Below, one piece after another: positions 1 through 9,972 of a DNA stretch of 64,000 nt. The stretch's first letter is position 1; each line of letters opens with the position of its first letter. The notes beneath the pieces were generated by a model, which did not search any database, was not told the origin of the DNA, and saw only the letters and a program-made list of their open reading frames with translations. Made by a program: the position numbers and the translations under genes. Location: contig CP126192.1 in the NCBI GenBank assembly GCA_030272155.1, positions 1,460,501 to 1,524,500 of the forward strand, read 5' to 3'. This stretch comes from Tetradesmus obliquus. Its lineage: Eukaryota; Chlorophyta; Chlorophyceae; Sphaeropleales; Scenedesmaceae.

Positions 1-448
1 CCATCAGGCGACATAAATCAAATATAGCATCTTATGGTCCTGTGTTTGGCGTAGTGGTGCCTGTTGCTCTGCAGTAAATGGGTTGCTGCTCAGCCAGCCT
101 GAGCTTCGTGCAGGGGCGTTGGAAGACAGTACAACAGCCTCCAGAGGCAAATATCATTGCTTTGACAACAAATGGTTGACATTACAGACATCTTCGTGCG
201 ATGCTGTGAAAGCGCGTACGGAGCAGCTGCAGTACCATTGGGAGCTCGCGCCAAACTGCTCGGCGGAAAGCACGGCACGCCGAGTCGAGGCCGCTTGCTT
301 GCAAACACAAGGAGCAATTAACCAATGCTATCTTGAAGTATACATTCATAACCTCACACTGCGCGCGTTTCAGCCAACAGAACCACCCCACCTGGAGTCG
401 CAGGAACAGCCTGCAGTGGTGCAACCAAGTTTGTGGTGAGATCCGTAG

Positions 449-482
449 CCAATGTATGGCATTGTACTAAAAATGTATAAAA
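449..482 (+). promoter_or_regulatory. Possible CCAAT/TATA promoter of the flavin oxidase gene
   Basis: A CCAAT pentamer at 449-453 is followed by TATAAAA at 476-482, about 310 bp upstream of the ATG at 789. The order and spacing fit a core promoter and would imply a 5' untranslated region of roughly 280 nt. Both motifs are short and can occur by chance, so this is a suggestion only. The rest of 1-788 has short open frames on both strands (such as 83-439 and 182-424) that I do not recognise and do not call. Confidence 0.3.
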
Positions 483-788
483 TCCGAAGTACGCCAGCTT
501 GCCTGTGACGCAGCTGCCTGTGGTACGTGCATCCATGTGCAAAGCAGCATCCGTGTGTTGCGTCAACTGCCAGCGCAGCGCTGCCGCAGCGTTGTGACAT
601 TGAATTGTACCTTAAGCAAGCCACTGACTTTCATCTTGCCTGCCACAGTTGAAGTGTAGTGTGCACCCTAGGTTAACATCTACAGTGTAGAAATCCTGCA
701 GCAGGGCTGCAATTACAGCACTTGCTCTCACCAATATTGGTGCAATAATGCAATCTGCTGCATGGTGACGCTGCGTGCAGGAAGCCAC

Positions 789-3442
789 ATGGCACCAATC
801 GCCAGCACAGCAGCAGCTCTGTGCTTCCTCCTGCTGCTGGCTGCTACTGTATCAAATGCAGCCCTTGCAAACAGCAGCAACAACAGCAGCAGCCATTCCA
901 ATGCAGCAGCTGCATCATGCCCTGACCAGCCTGTTAACCTGGCTGCTCTCAGCAGCAGCTCGTCTGCTCCCCCCCCCCCCACCTGCCGTGTGCTGGTTGT
1001 TGGTGGTGGGGCAGCAGGCATGTTCTCAGCATATATGCTGCGGGAGCTTGGCAGCGGCGTGTGTGTTGTTGACGGAAAACGGTCTGGGGAGGCAAGCTGC
1101 AGAGCCTCAGCGCAGGCAACAGCACCGACACCGATTCGCCAGACAATGCCGGTATTGGCACTGCTGGGCTGTGGATACATGGTGAACAGACGGATGTAAG
1201 GTGGGGAGCCCATTGCAGATTACCGCAGCTGCTACCAGCATGGTGTGGCGCTGTATTGTTCCAACCTGTGTATGGTGCTGGACAGGGCGTACATGTTGCT
1301 ACTCAAGCGAAACTACTTGCTTTCTACACATGCCTGGTGGCACCCCTGCAGACACTGGTCTGTGCATGTACCTATTTGCTGTACTGCATCTGCCCCAGTG
1401 CCCAACCAGCTCAATGCCACCTGGAGACCAGCCACACACGCATGCCAGCATACTCCACAGGCACGTTGCTCTTGTGCTTCCACGCTGGAACATCAGGTGC
1501 CTCGCAAACCAGCTCAACGTCACCCTGGAGGAGAGCCACGACGACACCCTGATCAATGCACGCGGCCAGTGGACTCGTGGAGGCGCTGAGGGCCTGCTCA
1601 CCACGCAAAACGGCAGCTACACCGCCCCAGCGTTTAACCTGACTGACATGGACGGCGACACAGACGACTTGCAGGACAGGTGGGTAGATTTGTGTGGTGA
1701 TGGGGGCGCACGACTCATGTTGTTCGCCACGAGCAAGCAACTCATACAGAAAGCGGTAGTGTGTGAGCACTGGCTCACCTGCGCGCTCGCTCAGCCGCTC
1801 ACTCGCTGCACCAGCCTCACGTGCACGTGTGGCATCAGCCCCTCAGCAGCAGCAGCAGCAGCCACACCTAACTTGTTGACCACCGCAGCTGCTGCCGCAG
1901 CCCGCCACAGCCTGTGTTGCGGCTGCAACATAGGCCGCAGGACGCAGCTGCAAAAATGCACACAGTCACTTCAAGCGAAGTATGGCGAGTCATGCAGCTT
2001 GCCCGGCACGATGCAAGGTGCCTGTGCACTGTATCTGCTCCCCACCGACATGGCTAAATTGCAGCAGCTGCATCATCGGCAGACGATTCAATCATGCTAC
2101 CATCATACTATGTAGCACATGTTTTCCCAAGTTGCCTTTGTACAATGTCACCTGCGCTCTGCTGTCTTGCAGGATGTGGGAGTTGCTGTTGGGCATGAAA
2201 GCAACCAACCCCCTTACAGGCGCCACGCCCAGCCCCCACCCGGCCAAGTCCTGTGCCAGCTACCGCTCAATGGGGCACTACATCAACACCACACTCGGGC
2301 TCGAGGCGTACGCATTCCTGATTGCTGACATGCCAGAGCCAGGGAACATGCAGTTCCCAGTTGATGTCTGCGCCTGGATCCAATCTGAAATTAATGAGCG
2401 CACCATCAGGAGCAAGATCACCACGCAGTTCATCGCGCATGGAGGCTGGCATGGCATCATCGAGCGTGCGCGTGCGGTAGCGGCTGCGGCGAGTGTGCGG
2501 TTTTTCTTGGACAGCCCAATTGCTGGCATCTCGAGCATTGCTGGGAATGCAACAGCGGCATCGGCTCTGCATGTTACTGCTGCTGATGGCACGACCAGCA
2601 ACCGCAACAGCTCCTATCAGTTTGTTACTACGGGGCCGGGTGGTGTGTCTGGCCGTGTGTTCATCGCTGAGCATCTCATTTTTGCTTCTGGCCCGCTTGA
2701 TGTGCGCAAGCTCGGCGGCAATGTAGGCAGGCGGCTTGCAGCAGCGCCAGAGGCAGCATCCATCAGGCCAGTAGAGGTTGCTGTGTATGATGCCTTATAC
2801 CCCCAGAGGTTTTGGGAGGATTACATGGTGCATCGCTACGGCAACATGCCTGTGCGCACAGATGCCAACTGCCTGGTGTTTAGCGAGTTCCCAGGGCACA
2901 CATACTTCCGGGTGAAGAACGCGACGCGCCCGGTGTACGCCACGGGTCTTCGCTGCATTGCGTTCTGGAGGCAGCTGCACGCTGCATCTGGCATGCCAGG
3001 CATTCGTAACTACGTGCAGTCCAGCCTGCAGGGCTTGTTTCCTGTGCAGGAAGTACCTGCCCCGTACCTGGACACATTGGTAGTGCATGCAGATGGTTGG
3101 CATCTTATGGACTACGGTGCCTCGCAGCGCAATGTGAGCATCGCATCAATCTATAGCTGGGCAGCGTCACCGCTGGGTGATCATGCTAATCTCTGCTTGG
3201 CGGGTGAGGCATATTACGGCATCAGCTACGGTTGGACTGCAGGTGCTTGGAGGACAGCCGCGCATTGCATCAAGCAGCGGTTTGCAGGGGTGCTGTCAGG
3301 CGCTGCGTTAGCTGCAGTTGAGTACGTCAGCAGTGGTTGCAATGGGCGGGCTCGCTTTCCCAACGACATCGTGCTGCCTCGCAATGCCTCTATGCCTGGT
3401 TTAAACCCTGCGAGGGGCAAGGTGTTGCCAACGGTGGAATGA
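789..3442 (+). CDS. Secreted flavin amine oxidase-like protein (FAD-dependent), apparent frameshift
   Basis: This is a probable FAD-dependent oxidoreductase of the flavin amine oxidase / L-amino acid oxidase superfamily. The ATG at 789 opens a signal peptide with core LCFLLLLAATVSNA, so secretion or ER entry is expected. It is followed by a Ser/Asn-rich stretch and the Rossmann motif VLVVGGGAAG. The C-terminal FAD-binding signature reads LCLAGEAYYGISYGW, ending with TAGAWRTA. Confident exons are 789 to about 1195, 1497-1679 (donor GTGGGT) and 2173-3442; the last two join in phase (Arg codon split AG/G). About 1076-1094 the expected GG-K/R motif after the nucleotide-binding strand is reached only by changing frame, and 1196-1496 could not be resolved into phase-compatible exons. 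It could be a pseudogene, a sequencing indel or a gene with unusual splicing. The substrate is unknown. Many N-x-S/T sequons agree with a secreted protein. Confidence 0.62.
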
Positions 3443-4085
3443 TGGTGCTCAATAGGCTGTTCAAACCTGCTGAGGGTTGCTTTGTATGCACTCTGCCAGT
3501 TTGAATTGCAGTAGCTAACGTAGTCCAGCAACCAATTGCGCGTGCATAAAATTATGCGGGTCGGGATTCTGTTGGTTGCAAAGCGGTCTACGCTTGGCAG
3601 GGGCTGCTTCATTGCACTACCTTGAAGCTGTCAACTGTTGCTTGCACACAAGATTGTCAGAGGAGTGATGCAATGTGTGTCTCTGCTTAATGTTGTTGGG
3701 TTGCAACTGCACTAGTTTTTGGCGGCTGGTGAAATCGGCAGTGGTGACGGGCTGGTGTGTTTATAATGAAGTGGTGCTTCCGAGGTATGCCTCAATGCTT
3801 GCTCGAACCCTGCGACCATAACAGGCAGGCTGTTGGGAGAGTAGGGGGTTGGAAACTGCTTTATTGCGCTTTGGTTGAATAGGCAATGGTCGGTGCTGGC
3901 GGTTGCTGCTTGAGGTTGCAGCAGTAAGCGGCGGACGCGGCACAGACAGGCGCAGGGTTGGTTATGGCTGTTGGGGATACCATGGGGCTCCTTGGTCGGG
4001 GCTGTTCTTGTGTTGCTTGTGTATAATGTGCTTGATTGTGCATGAGTACGCTTTGTTGAGGCTGTCAGCACCACAACCTACAGGG

Positions 4086-4122
4086 TTGACCGCAGTTTGA
4101 CCAGAGTTGACCAAATTTGACC
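4086..4122 (+). promoter_or_regulatory. Array of four TTGACC (W-box-like) hexamers
   Basis: TTGACC occurs at 4086, 4097, 4107 and 4117, all in the same orientation. The spacings are 11, 10 and 10 bp, about one helical turn each. TTGAC(C/T) is the core bound by WRKY factors, which exist in green algae. No promoter of an annotated gene is close, so a regulatory role is inference; a decayed tandem repeat is the alternative. Confidence 0.3.
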
Positions 4123-5501
4123 ATATCTAGTCCGCAGTCTAGACCGCACTGCAATGGAGTGGGCTGCATGTCAAATTGTGCAGTTTGACTGCAGAGTGTC
4201 AGGCCCTGAACGTGCCAAGGCCCTCGACTCGCACTGTCTGAGGCAGTGTGGGTGCCAGCGTACACGTCACATCCAGTGACACAATACTGCTCACTGTTAC
4301 CGCGTGCAGCAATGTGCATGCCATACCCATTGGCCATGACAATGGCTGGCAGAGTCAGTACTGCCAAGCCGCCAGCAGATGTGACACATCTGACGCTAAC
4401 ACACTGAAGCCACAGCTGTTGTATGGCTTGTTGGTGCGATGATGATGATGAAATTAGATGATGGTGCAACCATGGTGAATTCCTCGCACTACGAACTATG
4501 TGGTATGGGGATGAACCCAGGGTGCATGCCATATCAACCAGTGGGTGGCGGCATCATTTGCCACACGCAGCGCTGCTAGTTTGTCATCAACGCCTTGAGC
4601 GCGATCAACTGCCGGTGCTGGGCCATGGTACATCAACAAAAGCCAGCGGCATTGATACGGTCGGTGCCGAAAGCACCCCTGCATCTACCTGTCCTACACA
4701 CAGCACACACTGGTCTCGGTGCAGGCAGTTGCTCCCAGGTCCAAATCACAAGGACGAGTTGGCTGCAGTTGCTGGCTGCTTGCAATGGATGTGTTTGCCA
4801 GGCCATCCTTCCTTTCAAAAACACCAGAAGGGCGTGGCATAGTAGTGCTGCCAGAGTCAGTGGCTCTCCTGGTTGACTGCATGATGCCCACTGATGACGC
4901 TGCCAATGCCTGCGTCCAACCCTTTCACCGCACAGCTGCTACTGCCTACTGATCACTCCTCACATCTACAGTGGCTGGCTGCAGGCCACAGCATGCGAAC
5001 AACTGCAAAGTCTGCACACAGCAGCCCGTCAGCACCCTCAGATGCACCCTAACACATACTGTTATTGCACATGCAATGCGCCACAGTGACGCTTGTCTGC
5101 AAAGCACTGCACGTTGAAGTTGAATCTGCCTTGCGGTGGCACAATTAACTGTCACGCCGCTTGCGCGTGAAGTGCATCGTCAACATGCTGAAAGTGCATG
5201 CCATACATCATGCCGCAGTACCACGAATTGACCGGACAGGAGGCTGTTGATTGTGACACTTGCCATCAGCTACTGTCGTGCTGACCCAGTGCCTGCTGAC
5301 AAGCATTGCCTGCAATTCCCAACACCAAAGCTGCTCAGCTTGCTCTACCAGCTTGGAAAGCCTGGTAGGGAGGTGCGGCCGCCTGCATGCAGCAGGGAAA
5401 AGAATCAACAGTCACTGGAATGCACCGTCTTTGTGTTGTGCTGGATGTGCACGCGATTGTATGGGGTTGATCACTAGCTGCGCTCCGGCGACGACCATGC
5501 A

Positions 5502-5506
5502 TTACA
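5502..5506 (-). terminator. Candidate TGTAA polyadenylation signal
   Basis: TGTAA on the minus strand lies 82 nt downstream of the stop of the 5588-6313 gene. A second copy is at 5571-5575. TGTAA is the known chlorophycean poly(A) signal, but a pentamer is weak evidence on its own. Confidence 0.3.
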
Positions 5507-5587
5507 AATGTTGCAGGCGTACTGCAGCGCAGGACGGCAAGTAGTCATCACAAATGCAGCAGCCTGCTGTTACACGACTGTTGAAGG

Positions 5588-6313
5588 TCAGGTGCTGCCA
5601 GACCCATGCGCCTGCCACATACCTGAGCTGCAAGCCCTGCCGCGCTCTGCTGCCTCAGCTGTGAGCTGGTACGCGTGCTGCGCTGTCACTGGCAGATCCA
5701 GGGGGTCATGCCTCTGCAGCGCCAGCAGCTGCGGCACCTTGGACTGCAGGCTGCGCAGGCCCTGGGGGATAGCTTGCGGCAGCACAGTGGCCCAGGACAG
5801 CTGGCCGGGCGCGCTGCTGCCAGCTTGCCACGTCTGCAGGTGCTCCTGCGCCTCGCTGTCCATGCTGCTGGATGGCATGCCTTCCTCGGGTGCCCCGCCC
5901 GTGCTGCTGATCACGCGCTCGACGTAAATCCACGCTGCGTTGATTTGCTGGGCTGCCCACTGCGGCACCCAGCTGCTGGCGTTGCTGCTGGAGCCACCAA
6001 TGCTGCTGGTGTTGCTGCCGCTGCTGCTTGCCATACTCCACGTGCCTGCATTCCAGCTGCTGACGTTGCCTGCACTGCTGGTGATGCCCTCTGCGCAGAC
6101 AGGGAGATGCAGTCGTCAGCAACAACAGACACAGCACTGGCTGCAGGTGCTGTACTGGATGTACTGCTGCATGCCTGTACACTGCAGGCATCAGCGCTGA
6201 TGAGCGTCAGGGCAGATCAAACATGCGAAGAGCAGAAAACACATCTGCATGCACTGCCGGGAGGGCCCCGCTGCACACTCACTCTGCGTGTCGTAGATGT
6301 CAAGCGTCTCCAT
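5588..6313 (-). CDS. Unknown Ser/Gln-rich protein, two exons
   Basis: I do not recognise this protein. The proposed exons are 6313-6283 (ATG with context AAAATGG, start METLDIYDTQ) and 6090-5588. The donor reads A|GTGAGT and the acceptor CTGCGCAG|AG. Phase 1 matches on both sides, giving 177 residues. The N-terminal third is Ser/Gly/Asn-rich. The remainder, from about SWVPQWAAQQINAAWIYVE onwards, looks like a folded amphipathic region with several Trp and Gln residues. There is no signal peptide or obvious transmembrane segment. A good internal donor (GTATGT near 5626-5621) means the last exon might be longer or spliced differently, and further 5' exons cannot be excluded. It lies downstream of, and on the same strand as, the Sel1 gene. 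Confidence 0.45.
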
Positions 6314-6898
6314 TTTCACAACAAAGGCACCAGGAAGCCTGCAAAACCAATACAAACAGTTGATTAGTGTTTAAACTGTTCATCAAGTGCCACACGCTAT
6401 TGTATTATGTCCGTTTGAAGAGCACTGTACAGCTGGCTGCTTTGTTGTGCGCAGGTCAGTGCTGTGACCGGTGCCGCAAGAACGAGTTCCATGTGAATCC
6501 AAGCAATGTTACGCATTATTGCGGGCTCAGTTTGCTGTGGTTGCTGCCCTCAACGCCGTGCACCACAGATGCCGTCCTGTACCTGTCGATCCTCTCGCTC
6601 GGCTAGCACTGCCTTCACCAGAAAGTTGAACGTTCTTGCAGCGCTTGATGTAGATCAACACACACCAGTCCTGTAGGGTGTGCTGCTGCTGCGATCAAAA
6701 AGTGAGACGAGCACAAACGCACCACTGGTCCAGAACGTGGGAATAGTTACGCATCAATCCGTAGTATCGTCTCCGTCATTAGGCGCAGCACATCAATATC
6801 AATGCATTCGCTCAGTTGGATGGTCAAACCACCACCGGTCAAACTACCGCTCCCCGCCTGGGACCATGCCGTTATGCCGTGACAAACCACCACCACTA
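6314..6898. other. Intergenic spacer between two minus-strand genes
   Basis: This holds the 3' flank of the Sel1 gene and the presumed promoter of the 5588-6313 gene. One stretch on the minus strand, about 6635-6580, reads as a plausible exon (FNFLVKAVLAEREDRQ followed by GTACAG), but I could not connect it in phase to either neighbour, so it is not called. Confidence 0.4.
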
Positions 6899-9293
6899 TC
6901 ACGCATGACACAGCTGCAGATCTGCCACAACTTGATGCATGGCTTTCACAGCCGCCACCTCTTGCTGCAGGAACAGGCGGCCGCCAGCAGTCGAAGCTGA
7001 GCCAGCACTTCCAAGGCTATGCTTTTCTCGAGGGTGATAGCCACTTGGTGCACTCAGGGGGGAAGCTGGCCCTTGTGCGCTGCTGTCTTGCTGCAGCTGC
7101 CGAAGCCGCGCAACAGCAACATGGTGCCCCAACTCAGCTGCATGCACGTAGCACTCCTGTGCTGACTCAACATCGACAGCGCACTTTCCCACTCCCCATT
7201 CGAAGCATGTGCCCATATTGAACCAAGCTGCTGCACTGCCTTGCTCTGCTGCTGCCTGCAGCCATTGCAGGGCACTTGCTGTGTCAGCTGGCACGCCGTC
7301 CTCGCCCGCGATGAGCAACCTCCCCAGGTTGTTTTGTGCAGGGGCGTGGCCACTTTCAGCAGCAAACACGTACCAGTCCAGCGCCGCCGCAAGGTCTCGC
7401 GTGACACCTGCAGTGCCAAGTGCACAGAAGTTACAGGCCGTGCTGTGTTGCCGAATGTACGTGGTGGCAGCATGGCTGCAAATTACGTGGGTGTGTGTAA
7501 GCAAGTACAATAAATATCATGCATCACCTGCGGCCGCAGTCACTGTCCGGTCAACAAGCCCAGCTGAGCGCAGCTGCCCCAAAGAGTCTCGGCAGACACG
7601 TGTGCCGCTACTGCGGCAATGCGCTTCGCTTCTGTGCACAGCATGCAACGCCAACAACACGAAGCAGCATCACCACTCACCTAGCCCATTCTCGAGGGCA
7701 AAGGCCAGCGCATGTGCCGATGCTGCATGCTGCAGTGCTGCCCCATGGCCGTACCACGCTGCTGCCTGATCATAGTCGGCTGCTGGCAGGCCCAGGCCCT
7801 GCTCGCACAGCTGCCCCAGCAGGTGGCAGGCCTCGCCAGAGGCGCCTGCAGCCTGCAGGCAGACAACAGAAGGTTGCAATGCAGGGCATCAGCCACCCTG
7901 CTGCGGATTGCGTAGAAGCAGGATTATCCGTCCCGGAGCTGATGCAATGCCAGAGCCAGTGCTGCTGTCTGGAGAGCACCTCATCCTGCCACGCATGCCT
8001 CGGCAGTGCGCATGACGTGCCGCTGTTGCTACAGTGATGCCACACCTGTTGCAGAAGCGCCCATGCACGCTGATAGTCAGGCATGCACGCCAGCGCTGCT
8101 GCCACCAGGTCTTCACTGCTGTCCTGCTGCACGATCTGCTGTGGTATTCCTGCTGCTGCTTCCAGGTTTGCAACTAATGTTGATGCATCCTGTGCTTCAA
8201 CGTTGCGCTTGATTTGCTGTTCTCCATCTGCTGCCTGTGCTATGCTTTTTGACAACTGCACTGCTTGTTGCAATGGAGCCTGCAGAGCTGCCAACTGCTG
8301 CTGCTGGCATGCTGTGGGCTCGCCGCAGCTAGTGAAGAAGTGGGGCGCCAGCTCAACACCTGGATTACTGCAGCTGGCCTGCTGCAGCGTGCCAGGGCAT
8401 GAACCCGGAGCAGCACTGCGCTGCTGGAGCACTGCCGTGCGACTGTGGCTGCTATAAGGCGTCTCAAGCGGCTGCTGGCCTGCGCCTGCTTGCAGCTGCT
8501 GTGTGCCGGCTGCCACTGCTAGGGTGAAGCTGGTTTGGAAGTTGGTGTGGGCCTCATACGCAACCGCCAAGATCCCCTCCAGCTTGGCTGCATGCTGCTG
8601 TGCTGTTTTTGTGAGAGCAGCAGACTTGCTGCCCCGCAGCAGCCGCGCCTTGCACCTGCAGCGCATGAACACCAATGCTTGGCATGCACCCAAGCCAATC
8701 AACCAACTGCAAACAGGTCCACTGCTGCAGTTTATGACAAGCACCCTTGACCTATCTGCTGCAGCAGCTGCCACGCAACAGCCCAGTCAATGTACTGCTG
8801 TGCAGGCCTCACCACGTCAGCTTCAGGTTAAGCGTCTGCATGTCCTGAGCCACCTGGTACACCTGCTGCCCATGCAGCTGCGCTGCTGCCTGATGCATGC
8901 CTGCCCACGCATCTCTCACCCCCTGCAAGACAGTGGAATTTTCCTGTGAGGAGTGTTTTCAGCAGTCAGCATGTGAGTGCAGCTTGCAGGAATCTGGCGG
9001 GCAGAACATCTGTGTGCTGCCTGGCTCACCCGCAGCTCGCAGCACTTTTGGTAGACCTTGATGGCGTGCTTGCCACACCTGTCAGCTGCCAGCTGTTCTG
9101 CTAGGTCACACACCTGCAACAAAGGCATCCGTGGATGATTGCAGTCTGTTGCATGCTGGGCTGTACTGCCTTGTGCACTGCAGGCGCAACAAGGCCAGCT
9201 TACATCTGATACAAGTGACAGGGACTCCACGCCCTTGGACCATTCAGGAGCAACTAGCAGGTCATAATAGTGCTTTGAAGAGCCTTGCCCCAT
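6899..9293 (-). CDS. Sel1-repeat (TPR-like) protein with N-myristoylation-type start
   Basis: Six exons close perfectly in phase: 9293-9204, 9113-9030, 8922-8813, 8655-8046, 7852-7681 and 7407-6899, giving 524 residues. The start is MGQGSSK, which fits the N-myristoylation consensus (Gly2, Ser6). Residues up to about 300 are helical, with Gln/Ala-rich parts and no repeat I recognise. The C-terminal part contains Sel1-like repeats, for example ACHLLGQLCEQGLG, NNLGRLLIAGEDGVPAD and WFNMGTCFEWGVG, each in the A-x-x-x-L-G-x-x-x-x-x-G pattern. Sel1 repeats build alpha-solenoid scaffolds for protein complexes (ER-associated degradation, signalling). Membrane anchoring through myristate is inferred from the motif only. 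The start is the first ATG upstream of conserved exon 1, and the gene is divergent from SFSWAP. The client protein cannot be told from sequence. Confidence 0.82.
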
Positions 9294-9972
9294 TATAGGT
9301 TGGTGTAGGTCAGGCACCACAGCTCAGCTACGCTGCATGCTCTGAACCTGCCCTGGTGCCCAGCGTCGTGTCCACTGGCAGCTGGTGCTTCAAGCATGCT
9401 GAAAGGTACGTGAAAGCATCCCGAACCATTTAATGAATCACTTGCTAAGTGAAAGGCAGCAAAAGTCATGCAGAGAGAGCACAACTCGATGAAGTACAAA
9501 CCCTCATGACAGTAACAAGCACAGTGTCGCACACCTTGCATTCACTTGTTTGCAAGATGCAGTTGAACATTAGCCGTATCCCCACCTTGGCATACACTGT
9601 GCTCTTGCATCGCCACAGGAGGCTCAGCACCGTGCTGCTTGTTGATCGCACCCCTTCCAAGCTGCGATTCTTCGCCCTCTACATAGCAGGGAGTTGAATT
9701 TCTTCATTGCAGTATCTGCTGGGCGAGAGGCTGCACAGGTCTCGTCGGCCAGCGAACAGCAGTGGCAGGCTGCCACAGGCAGCAGCAGGAGAAACACCTG
9801 CAGGCAGCTGCACTCTTTGCCGGTCTTGCACTGTCAGTAACTATAGCCACTTAAACCTATCATGGGTGCCAGCAAGAGCAATAGCTGGCGGCAGGCTGTC
9901 TGCAGCAGCTGCAAAGCATAGTACAACCCAAGTTGCTGAGGCACAGCAGAACCCAGCTGCAGCTGTGTCGTC
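9294..9972. other. Divergent promoter region between the Sel1 gene and SFSWAP
   Basis: These 679 bp separate the start codons of two divergent genes and must hold both promoters and 5' untranslated regions. I see no clear TATA box or other ordered element. Short open frames at 9449-9697 and 9466-9660 overlap on opposite strands and are not called. Confidence 0.5.

Larger units (their letters stand above)
3443..5587. other. Intergenic, no gene supported
   Basis: This 2.1 kb lies between the 3' ends of two convergent genes. I see only short frames without domain signatures or phase-compatible splice chains. The one ordered signal is a run of four TTGACC hexamers at 4086-4122, described separately. 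A (GAT)n run lies near 4438-4452. Confidence 0.5.

Noticed and set aside
1201..2115. 304-codon frame overlapping the flavin oxidase gene
   Set aside because: Only its central part (about 1497-1679) reads as protein and serves as an oxidase exon; the rest is intron sequence without stops.
6580..6635. Exon-like stretch FNFLVKAVLAEREDRQ on the minus strand
   Set aside because: It could not be joined in phase to the 5588-6313 gene, has no start codon, and is too short to stand alone.
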